Position numbers and translations under genes: made by a program. Below the pieces are notes generated by a model, which saw only the letters and a program-made list of their open reading frames with translations, was not told where the DNA came from and did not search any database. Below are positions 10,014 to 18,711 of a DNA stretch of 21,186 bases, in pieces; position 1 is the first letter of the stretch, and each line of letters opens with the position of its first letter. This DNA is from Phallusia fumigata (Eukaryota; Chordata; Ascidiacea; Phlebobranchia; Ascidiidae), in contig QXVZ01031221.1 in NCBI GenBank assembly GCA_008931825.1, positions 1 to 21,186 on the forward strand. The letters are read 5' to 3'.

Positions 10014-11256
10014 ATGAGCGCAACAAGCAAAGCAGGTGTAGCCCTGACTTCAATTGCATTTCTTTTCATTCTGATCGGAACATTTAGTCCAGGATGGATT
10101 GGAGGAATCGGAGGAGCCCAATCTGGACTTTTTTATGCTTGCCATCCAGTTGGGGGCTGTGTAGTTTACCAAGCCGGTAAGTTCGGGATAGCGAATTCAA
10201 CGTTTATGCTTTTATGATGCAATACTTTTCCCCGCCATAAAAACTACGCGACACAATTACACTGAGATTGGGCCTAAAAGTTATAATGTTGCCGGAGTCA
10301 AAATAGCACCAAGGATGACACGCTTTTCTGATTTCGGTTCAAAGCATTTAAGTGTGTCTCTTTGTAGAAACCTTAAGCTAAATAATTGTAACAAAACAAA
10401 TATTGGCAAATCTTACCCCACGCTAACGTATATGCATTTCTTTTAATCAAAGAAAATGTTACTATATTTTCGGCATGAAGACATGCACGTTTTTAAGCAC
10501 ATTATCTGACCCGTTTTTTTTTCCAGGAAATTTTACAATTGTCTTCATCATAACACTTGTTTTGATGGTGTTGGCGTTTATGTTGATGCTCCCAGGGTTT
10601 TTCCTTGCCCTCTCTGGATGCCGGGGCGATGCGTCAAAACTCAAAGTACCAGGAGGCCTTTTTATTGCTGGTGGTAAGTGAAATAACCCAAATCCTAACT
10701 TATTGCAGTAAATCACCCCACTCATTACAGTTAACAATATCAGTCACATTCAAACTTAATAGACACTTTAGACATATTTACACACTTTATATGTGACAAT
10801 GATATTACATGTCAATACAATAAAAAACCGTTTGGTTTTAATTGGGAATTCCCACTAGATCGCCTGAATAATTTTAACATGATGAAATTATTGTTACGAG
10901 TAAGCGAGAATCATATTCTGAAGTAAAAACTCTCATCATGAGGCAATGTCTATTAGTTTCAATGCAATTTAATTAGTTTGACAATATTTTTGTCATTGTT
11001 ACCGTTGTCAAAACACTTTTAAGATTAAAAAACTCAAATTGACGTTTTTTTGTCATTCGTTTCTTTTTACGCAGGTATTTTTGCGTGTATAGCTGCGGCA
11101 ACTTTTACTGGTTTGTCTTTGCCTGCTCACTCCCTTCTAGCCAGGATCATCGTCCAGTTTTTCTTCTACGGATACTGGATGACATGGATCGGTGGCGTTT
11201 TCGCAATCATTGGGGGAGCTCTTTGTGTCCACTCTTCAAAGACTACTGCAGCTTAA
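10014..11256 (+). CDS. Gene C: claudin/PMP22-like four-helix membrane protein (3 exons)
   Basis: Exons 10014-10176, 10527-10673 and 11075-11256 give 163 residues; donors are gtaagt, acceptors ccag and gcag, all phase 1. Helix 1 is about residues 8-27, ending F-S-P-G-W28. The glycine-rich loop has G38-L-F40, C43 and C49, and an N-F-T glycosylation sequon at 56-58. Helix 2 (about 59-85) contains M-L-P-G and ends S-G-C. The inner loop is C-R-G-D-A-S-K-L-K. Helix 3 follows, then a short second loop with L-L-A-R-I-I, and helix 4 with Y-G-Y-W-M-T-W-I-G-G and I-I-G-G. The tail S-K-T-T-A-A is about ten residues and lacks the terminal Y-V of classical claudins. By family it is a plasma-membrane protein; partners are unknown. 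It is closest to B and D. The leader, promoter spacing and TATA position are conserved with D. Confidence 0.9.
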
Positions 11257-12459
11257 AATGTGCGACGTTTACGAGTGTAAAAAATCAAAAATATTTAGAA
11301 GCCTATATTTCGTGAGAAATAAGGCAGCATTTTACTTTGCTGCAATGACTTATAACAATCACAGATTTATTGCAATGTTTTTTAGTTGGTTGTTTGTTTT
11401 CTATTCGTCGGTGGAAGAGACAACGCCTGACCAATTGTTGTTTACCTTGAAGCGTCTTTCCTATTACGTGTAAAAACTGTTATATTCTGTTTCTTTGTAA
11501 TAAAATGCAATTTTAAATTTGGAACCTTTGTTTGTTGAACAAGCAAAAACTTTTGACGAAACAGTAACAAAAAATAATAAATAACTTTTTGACTATAAAT
11601 CCTCTTTGGGATCGCCTGCCATAGCACGATTTTACTGCAACATTTTATGTGCAATATAATGCACTTGTTCAGTAAAACGTCGTCACGTCACGACAGCAAT
11701 GCACTGTTGCAATAACCGCTCGACCATTTGGGGAATTCCTGACAGAATATTTTGTAAACACGTCAGCATCATCACACGCGTTTGGCCGTATGCCCGACAT
11801 CTTAAAAAGGACTTAGAAGAGCAAATACTTTGGTCAATCTAAAACTCGTCACCTTCAGGGGGAAAATTCCCTGCTATAATAAGTTACACTCATGACATGA
11901 CAATTACAAGCTGATGAATAACAAGTAGATGACATATGGCATACTGCGTTTTTTCCTATCTCGTCTCGTGACACTTCGTACAGCAATGCCTTTAAGTCAG
12001 TGCTTGCTGGAGACATGAGACACTGAATCAAATCGAATCGCTCGTTTGAAAGACTCGTCGTTACCCGAATTCAATCTTGTAAAATACTCGACTTGGATTT
12101 ATCACTCTAAAAACGGTTGTACAGAAAAGACACAGAAGTTGACTCCAAGTAACCTGTTTAATCGATTTTTGGTTTAATATTGCTTTGTGATGGATGTGAG
12201 TAATTTTGATAAATTCCCCATTTTTTAATTTTACGAAGATTTAGAAAGCGTGCATTCAGCGAGTATGCAATTGTCCCGTTGGGGCAACCTGAAATTGCAT
12301 GCCATTGTCTTCTGAACAGGATAAGCGCGACAAAACATTTTTTTCAGAATCAGAGTCGAATGTATTTAATCCTATAAATCCCACATTCTTGGTGGTTTTC
12401 CGTAAAGAGTTTCTTAAATCTACAAAACATCCAAATTCGCTGGATTCGCGCGTGATGCA
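11257..12459. other. Intergenic region C-D
   Basis: This region contains the gene C 3' UTR and spacer. Apart from the duplicated block at 11697-11746 that matches the spacer after gene B, and weak similarity near 12380-12460 to the DNA upstream of gene C, I see no gene, RNA or transposon ends. The open frame at 12299-12496 overlaps the promoter repeat and is not called. Confidence 0.5.
11499..11504 (+). other. Polyadenylation signal of gene C
   Basis: AATAAA lies 243 bases after the gene C stop codon and is followed by T-rich and GTTTGTTG sequence at about 11527-11536, as expected for a cleavage region. It is the first canonical signal downstream of the gene. Confidence 0.6.
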
Positions 12460-12590
12460 CGGTCATGTGACCATAATACATGCGCATCGAAAATGATTGA
12501 CAAAGTTACGTCATTGCAAAAGGANCGGTCATGTGGCCATAATACATGCGCATCGAAAATGATTGACAAAGTTACGTCATTGCAATAGGA
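12460..12590. repeat. Duplicated 65-bp promoter block around a single N (assembly join)
   Basis: Bases 12460-12524 and 12526-12590 are the same sequence with two mismatches (gtgacc/gtggcc and gcaaaagga/gcaatagga), separated by an N at 12525. Each contains the E-box-like and TTACGTCATTGC elements. As at the other Ns, an uncollapsed contig overlap is the likely cause, so gene D probably has one promoter block, not two. Confidence 0.85.
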
Positions 12591-12655
12591 TATTGAACGT
12601 GCGCGCAATCGGTAAATGTAAGAGCTACTGGAAATTAAATAAACGACTATAAAGG
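12526..12655 (+). promoter_or_regulatory. Gene D promoter module
   Basis: GTCATGTGG (from 12528), GCGCATCGAAAAT, TTACGTCATTGC (12572-12583), AACGTGCGCGCAAT, AGAGCTAC (from about 12621) and TATAAAGG (12648-12655) follow in the same order and spacing as upstream of gene C. TATAAAGG is again 157 bp from the ATG. Preservation through the duplication, while flanking bases drift, suggests function. Transcription would begin roughly 30 bases after the TATA box. Confidence 0.6.
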
Positions 12656-12804
12656 CTGCTTTCTTTGCTGCATCGCATTAGTATAGCTACAGTCTCTTTG
12701 ACCCTTGTAGTAGTATGTTGCATTTAAAGCAGTTGTTTTATTTTTGAAACAGACTTGTGTTAGTCATATTTTCCTAAACTCATACTGACAGTTACTTTGA
12801 CAAA

Positions 12805-14096
12805 ATGAATGGAACAGGCAAAGCAGGGGTAGCTCTGACCACAATCGCATTTCTTCTCATTCTGGTTGCAACGTTTAGTCCGGGGTGGATTCGGGTAATG
12901 GGAACTCAATCTGGACTATTTTATGCTTGCACTTCAAGTAATGGCTGTGTTGTCTATCAAGCCGGTAAGTTAGGACAGGTATTTAAACGTATTTTTTTAA
13001 CGCAATACTTTATCACACCTATGATAACTGAGTAGGCATATTAATTGGTACTTTTCATCTTCGTTTAAAACGTTTTAAAGAGTGTTTTATTGACAGAAAC
13101 CTCTTTTGGACTTTTGTCTTATGGCTTCTTTATCAGTCCTTCTCCAATCCCTTATTTGATTGCTTCTGATCAAAAAAAAACTATGGTGATTTTTCCGCAA
13201 AAAGTGATGTGATGTTTTAAACATTTTTGCATGTTTTCCTTTTTTGCAATCTACAGAAAATATTCCAGCTGCCTACATAGCTGCACTTTCCTTGTTGGTA
13301 CTAGCGATTTTATTGATGATTCCGGGTTTTTCCCTTGCCCTCACTGGATGTAAGGGCGGTGTGTCGAAACTCGAAGCATCGGGAATACTTTTCATTTTCG
13401 GTGGTAAGTGAATTAAACTTTTAGAAGTTGTAGTTGAGTTAATTAATGTTTTGTGTTGGTTTATACATAAGTAGTTGAACAGCAGCACAATAAGACAATT
13501 TGTTCGTGGCCACACCCGAACCATATCACGTTTAACTATCAGTCAATTTAATTACCTCTTTACAGTGACATATAAAATACGTGGACATGGCGCTGTTAGC
13601 ATAACCATCGTATAGGTTGGTTTTAATTAAGGATGCCCAGCAGGTAACCCAATAGTTTAACAACGGGGACCTTAAATTCCATCGTTCTCTGTACAATGCT
13701 TGAATCGGTTTCGGTTTGCCCCCAATCGCTTAGTCTGAAAAGGTGTTGATTGTTAAGTCATTCTAGCTCTAAATATTAAACAAAGTTGGAAAGAACTATT
13801 ACGCAACGATAACGTTTTTGTTGCTAGATACTTTTCACTGTACTGTTGTTAATTTAATCGTTTTCAGAACACTCTGGGCAGCAGTATGAATCCTAAACTT
13901 TTTTATTTCTGCAGGTATCGTTGCTTTTGCGGCTGCTGCAACGTTCACCGGAATGACCACGGTAGCTAATTCCCTATTAGCTAATGTCATCGTCCAGTTC
14001 TACTTCTACGGATACTGGTTTACGTGGATCGCTGGTGTTTTTGCTATCGTTGGTGGAGCACTTAGCGTCCACGGTTCCAAGAACCGAGGAGCATAA
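12805..14096 (+). CDS. Gene D: claudin/PMP22-like four-helix membrane protein (3 exons)
   Basis: Exons 12805-12964, 13257-13403 and 13915-14096 give 162 residues with phase-1 gtaagt introns. Helix 1 is about residues 8-27, then W28. The loop has G37-L-F39, C42 and C48. Residue 54, split by intron 1, is E rather than the usual G or N. Helix 2 (about 58-84) contains M-I-P-G and ends T-G-C; the inner loop is K-G-G-V-S-K-L-E. Helix 3 shows an alanine run (A-A-A-A-T-F-T-G). The second loop contains L-L-A-N-V-I-V, and helix 4 has Y-G-Y-W-F-T-W-I-A-G and V-G-G. The tail is basic (S-K-N-R-G-A). It is the sister of gene C by sequence, leader and promoter. The ATG follows ACAAA and a possible splice acceptor (AG at 12790-12791), so a spliced or trans-spliced leader is possible. 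Confidence 0.9.
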
Positions 14097-15229
14097 AACT
14101 GAGCAAAGTTTACGAGAAACTTGAATGCCATTTACCAGCGCAAATTTCTGATTCACCACAAGTGAGCGCCTAATTTGGGTGCCTTGACCTAAGCCTTACA
14201 TTTACCACAACATTTATACGTACATGGTTCCAATACAATGATTTTCGACAGGTTTTGTTTGATTTTATTACTCAGTGGGCGAAATTTACCTGGGACTTGT
14301 ATTACAAAAAGTTCACTTCGTCGGTTTTTTTTGTTCGTCTACGTCCCACATACAGTACGGACTTAAAACAGAATCGCAACAATATGGCGAAACAGGTTTG
14401 GTTTTTTACCTTTTTCGCGCAAAGCGAAAATCTTGTTAACCGGCTTGGACGGGCCAGAAATTGGAATAAAGTGTAAATACGTTTCTGATTAGTATGATGC
14501 GAAGGTAACTATCGCGGCCCGTAATGCGTATACGTGCGGAAAAGTACGTTCCGTCGCCTTCTGTCGACATCTTTACACAGATCGCGTCATCGCATACGAG
14601 TTTGTTTAAAAAGAGTAAAAACACAAATAAATACAAAGGCCCAAAAACAATGATTAAAGAAGAGAAAGGGTCATTATCACTAACTCCATGCTGCAAAATT
14701 CCGTTATCTTGTGTTAGTAATGTAACAGTTAAATATCTTTAAACAAAAAAGGCAAGATATTTTTGTTGTTAACCAACAAAAATTGTGAGAGCAGTTTATG
14801 ACGTTTCATTTAGGTTAAATTCTCAACTGACATCATGTGAGATATTGTGCCAAAAATACAGTTTGGGACGTTTAATTGGGCCATTTGACGCGGAACAACC
14901 ATTGGAAAAGTCAATCAAATATTTCCTAACAGATGGAAGGCTGAAAATACAATTTATTGTTGCAGTTTATACCAGTTTAAGCTGCAAACCCAATTCAACA
15001 CATCTGACAAGTTCCTTCATTACAAACTGTGTATGATAGCTATTTTTGTAATGACTTTCTCGAGTTTCAACAATTTAATTAAAGTCAGTGCTTGAAATTA
15101 AAAGTAAAAAATCTAAGCGTTGATTGTTGCTCAGTTATAATTAAGTTGTCCACACCTGTGTGGGTCGCTTGTGTTTACCTGATCAAGAACATCGGTTTGT
15201 TTCAAGCCAGCGAAACCCGATGAGTTAAC
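14097..15229. other. Intergenic region D-E, left part
   Basis: This is the gene D 3' UTR and spacer. A 7-bp stem with a 5-nt loop sits at 14412-14430 (TTTTCGC/GCGAAAA), and a perfect 10-bp inverted repeat (ATTTTTGTTG/CAACAAAAAT) at 14759-14783. Open frames at 14255-14476, 14436-14696 (minus), 14524-14742 and 14785-15036 have no recognisable features. No transposon ends were identified. Confidence 0.5.
14465..14470 (+). other. Possible polyadenylation signal of gene D
   Basis: AATAAA about 370 bases after the gene D stop, followed by a GTGTAAATACGTTTCTG stretch. It is the first canonical signal on this strand after the gene. Confidence 0.5.
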
Positions 15230-15288
15230 TAACGTCATTGCAAGAGAATGTACAACGTGTGTACAAGTTGGTAAACGTCAGAGCTACT
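15230..15288 (+). promoter_or_regulatory. Third copy of the C/D upstream module, distant from gene E
   Basis: TAACGTCATTGC at 15230-15241 is followed by an A/G-rich stretch, AACGTGTGTACAA, GGTAAACGT and AGAGCTAC, matching the order upstream of C and D. There is no TATAAAGG after it, and the gene E ATG is 493 bp away instead of about 233. It may be the gene E promoter with a longer or spliced leader, or the remains of a lost array member. Confidence 0.5.
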
Positions 15289-15722
15289 TATTGTCTTTTT
15301 GAATTGTGTAATAGCAAAATATATATTTCAAAATGAATTTGATGATTTTTGCTGCGTATTGACCGTACTAACGATAATTTTTTGCTGTTGTTTGATCTTG
15401 TGCAGTTTTCGCACGAAGCCAACTCAGATTGCATTGTCACGAAAATAAATGCCATTATTTGTAATAAAAGTTGTATTGTTATGAAACACTACGAGACAAC
15501 AAACGCAAAAAGATTTTATTCAACCATTTAAATGAATTAGCCAAGGCGGCCAGTTCGCTTTGGTTCAGCTTAGTTAGTGGATGAGCAAGGTAATTTGTAA
15601 GAACTTATGCAGGACATGTTCTGAAACCTAGAGCATATAGCACTGTGTTGTGTTTCTTCAACAGATTTGGACTTTCGAAAACTATTGAAACGTGCTGTCA
15701 AACTGAAAAGGCTTCCTCAAAA
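15289..15722. other. Region between the orphan module and gene E
   Basis: No exon resembling the family is visible. A nine-codon open frame begins at the ATG at 15333, where an ATG might be expected after the module, and does not resemble the family start. A longer open frame at 15349-15531 has no recognisable domain. The stretch probably contains the gene E promoter or leader. Confidence 0.4.
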
Positions 15723-17161
15723 ATGAAACGAACGAACCAAGTCGGCGTTTTTCTGTCTGCGGTCGCTTTTACACTCATCCTGGTTGCGGTTGCGACTCCC
15801 GGCTGGCAAAACATATTTTTGGCAAATTATGGACTATTTTATGGTTGCATCTCTTTTGGCCCATCGCAAGGCTGTATACTGTTTCAAGGCCGTAAGTTTT
15901 AACTTGCACAAAGATTTGAGTTTTCTAAAAACTTCTTGTAAGAAGTACTTAAGTCAGAGGTGGGCAATTACTTTTTCTATGGGGTCACATGAGAAACAAA
16001 AAATGTTGTGGGTAGGCCGGGCCAAAAAGCTTAACTCAATTCCACATAAAATTAATTGCATTTCTTTATGAAAAGGAGTAAATAGCATTGTTTAAAAAGC
16101 TGGTAGGGGTATATGATGGCTAAGCAATGAGAAATTGAGTTTGCCGTGCGAAAATTGTCATTTATTCAATCCCATTTTCTATTTTGTCATTTCAAATTGG
16201 ATTAAACGGGCTGGTCGGAGTCAATCAAAGGGTCACGTGTGGCCCGGGGATCATACAATGCCCACGTCTGACTTAAGTGCTTGACACTGTTTTAATGATC
16301 TTGTTACTTTTTGTATGTTGCAACAAACAGTTTACTGCAGATATTAAGTTTTCCTGTAGGTTTATTGGTTTGTATCTGTTTTTAAAGGTGACTATGGGAT
16401 TCATTTAATTGTACCCCTTGCTTTGCTGGCGTTAGCGATCGCTTTAATGCTGCCCGGAATAATCCTTGCGATCATCGGATGTATTCGTGATGTAAAAAAA
16501 CTTAAAACTTCTGGAATTTTGTTTATTGTTGGTGGTAAGTAAAAAATCTAAACAAATAATTTAATTTCAGGGTATAGGGTAACTTATAATTAGTAAAGCA
16601 CAAAATGTAGGACCCTTATTACTTTTCCATTAACGTTGAAATGATGTTCAGTAATCACTATTTTTGGCCTTCATTTGACTGCAATGGACCACTTTAGAAT
16701 TTATTGCCATAAAAATATTGAGAGCAGTTTACTCAAATCGGGTACCTGGCATCGTAACTTAAGTCAAATTAATCTTTGTGTCCAATGCAACTCAAGTAAA
16801 GACTTTTGCTAACTTAGCAAATTTAAAGCGGCTGGTTTCTTTTCGATTTCAATGCGAAATCATGTGTATTTTTTACAGGCATTGTTTCGGTGATCGCAGT
16901 AGCGAGCTTCACTGCTCTGACTGTGATAAGCTTTCCGTTTGTTTTCGGCTNTCATGTGTATTTTTTACAGGCATTGTTTCGGTGATCGCAGTAGCGAGCT
17001 TCACTGCTCTGACTGTGATAAGCTTTCCGTTTGTTTTCGGCTTATCAATTCGTTTGTTCGACTACAGCTATTGGATTGCATGGGTTGGTAGTGTCCTAGC
17101 CATTATTGGTGGGTCTTTCAACGTTCACGGCGCAAAAAACAGCACAGTAGCGGTTGCCTAG
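15723..17161 (+). CDS. Gene E: claudin/PMP22-like four-helix membrane protein (3 exons)
   Basis: Exons 15723-15891, 16388-16534 and 16971-17161 give 168 residues; all junctions are phase 1. The intron 1 acceptor is AAAG rather than CAG. Helix 1 ends A-T-P-G-W28, with T where others have S. The loop has G37-L-F39, C42 and C51; eight residues separate the cysteines against five in A-D. Helix 2 contains M-L-P-G and ends I-G-C; the inner loop is I-R-D-V-K-K-L-K. Helix 4 carries Y-S-Y-W-I-A-W-V-G and I-I-G-G, and the tail ends N-S-T-V-A-V-A. ATG 15723 is chosen over an upstream in-frame non-ATG extension because it puts W at residue 28. The first part of exon 3 appears twice around an N at 16951; the copy from 16971 is continuous to the stop. 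Intron 1 holds a hAT-like element. Confidence 0.87.
15955..16270. mobile_element. hAT-like non-autonomous element (family III) in intron 1 of gene E
   Basis: The left end CAGAGGTGGGCAATTAC and right end ATACAATGCCCACGTCTG are imperfect inverted repeats, flanked by perfect 8-bp duplications acttaagt at 15947-15954 and 16271-16278. It is 316 bp long, with no transposase. Subterminal GC-rich parts (gtaggccgggcc and gtggcccgggg) echo those of the other elements here. The intact target duplication implies a fairly recent insertion. Confidence 0.88.
16860..17042. repeat. Assembly join with a 91-bp repeat of the gene E exon 3 start
   Basis: Bases 16860-16950 are repeated exactly at 16952-17042, separated by an N at 16951. 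The block covers the end of intron 2, the acceptor and the first 72 bases of exon 3. The left copy (exon from 16879) is cut by the N, while the right one reads through. An open frame at 16778-17161 runs through both copies and the N and is not a protein. Confidence 0.9.
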
Positions 17162-17349
17162 ACGTTTTATGCCTCGTTTTTTGTTTCGAGATATCTGTTT
17201 GATTTCGAAATACAAATATGTACAAATATGTGTGTGGAAATCGAACATGTACGTAGTAGATATCCTGAAAAACTTAGGTCGTCAGAATGATGAGTTGAGT
17301 TGGGTTATGTTGCTGAGTGAATGAAATCATTGCGACGAAACCACTAAAG
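17162..17349. other. 3' flank of gene E
   Basis: Short AT-rich 3' UTR and spacer before the hAT-like element. A short repeat 'tacaaatatgtacaaatatgtg' occurs near 17210-17232. No canonical AATAAA was seen. Confidence 0.45.
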
Positions 17350-17682
17350 CAGAAGTGTCCAAACTTTTATGGATGAGGGCCAATTTTAATCCGGTGAAGG
17401 TGCCCTCGGGCCAGCGTTTTTTTCCCAAGTTTCAATCATAAAATTAGTACGCGAATACACGGCTGCATAACGATTTTTATCAGCCTTATAAGATTTGTGT
17501 TGCGTCACAGTACCATGTCTTACTTCTTGCCGATTAATCACCTCCGTGGAAAGCTTTCGCGTAAAGTCATTATAAAGTCGTTTCAACCCAAAAGCTTTAT
17601 TTAAGCCGTGTTCAACACAATTTGAAACCACGGCCGCGGGCCGCATGAAATGGCGCCGCGGGCCGCACTTTGGACACCCCTG
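17350..17682. mobile_element. hAT-like non-autonomous element (family II), E-F intergenic copy
   Basis: The left end CAGAAGTGTCCAAACTTT at 17350 and right end ACTTTGGACACCCCTG ending at 17682 form inverted repeats. The interior matches the element at 2292-2638 in order and sequence, so the two belong to one family. A GC-rich tract with 'ggccgcgggccgc' lies near the right end. Flanking octamers (cactaaag and cacaggcc) share only their first three bases, so no clear target duplication remains. Minus-strand open frames across it (17386-17706 and 17601-17819) are not called. Confidence 0.8.
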
Positions 17683-18711
17683 CACAGGCCGGAAATAGAT
17701 ACGCAACGGTAAAACGGTATGAGGCGCAAAAATGTTAAGGGTACAATCGGTGGATCGAAGTTAAACGCTCTGCAGCTACACCCTAAAACAAAGCAATATG
17801 TAACGGGGCTTACAGCCAATTACAACATGGCGTCTGAGCCCATTACAACATCAACAAGCTGGCACAAATACAGCTCGGATATAATTTAAATTTCGCCGTA
17901 CTCCCAATTCCAGTGCCCAACTTAAAACTTGGAAAACACGTGCTGGATTTATGTCACGTTTTCTGACGCTTATCAGAGTTATGCCGATCAGAACGTCGTC
18001 TCAAGTCTATACAACGGACCTTCAGTGGCACCGTACACGTTTTCGGCACACGATCACGTGCGTATGATTGTTACGGTGAGGCTTCGCAGACAATAGGTGC
18101 GTAATATAAGCAAGGGGCAGTTGGGCAGAGAAGAGGTAAAATAAAGTCCATGGCAGGTGATGAAAACAAAAATTATTAGACGTAGTATAAGCTATAGTAT
18201 TTGTGCTGAAACGTTACGGTCGGCAAAAAAGCTTTCTTGTGCGGTTTAATTTCGTCAATACATGAAATTTGGATTAAGTTTTCAACGGTGTATGTTGTTT
18301 CTTGCGTTAGCGTACTTATTTTTAAGCCTGTCGATCAAAACACCTAAATGGTATGCAGTTCAGATCTACGGAAAGTGAGGTCAGTTTCGTGATGCAAGTC
18401 AACATTTAACAGTTTAGTTTGATAAAAAAGGATTTTAAGTCAGAGAATCAATTTTTTTGCACCCCGCAACAGTTTTTTTATTATCTAGTAGTCTAAGCCA
18501 AATGGTAAGAAACGAGATTATGTGCCTCAACTTTGCAGGCGCAACCTGTTTTAAACTTTTCTTTTAGAGAATACCTGTCATTTAGTAAGTAAAACGAAGT
18601 AAAGTAAATACCTAATAAAACAACTGTTGTTCCATCTGCACTGTAGCACCACCTGTATCACTTTTTTATCACAAAATTTGCTGCACTGGCGTCTGTCAAA
18701 TCGACAAAAAA
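17683..18711. other. Intergenic region E-F and gene F upstream
   Basis: No gene is supported. Several CACGTG/CACGT sites (near 17937, 17953 and 18055) and a TATAAG at about 18106 occur, but none has the spacing of the C/D module. The final 150 bases before 18712 are A- and T-rich and would contain the gene F leader. Confidence 0.45.

Noticed and set aside
16778..17161. 127-residue open frame read as one protein
   Set aside because: It starts in intron 2 of gene E, crosses the N and includes the same 91-bp block twice. Only the part from 16971 is real exon.
17386..17819. Minus-strand open frames of 106 and 72 residues
   Set aside because: They overlap the family II element and its flank; GC-rich parts of the element create long frames by chance.
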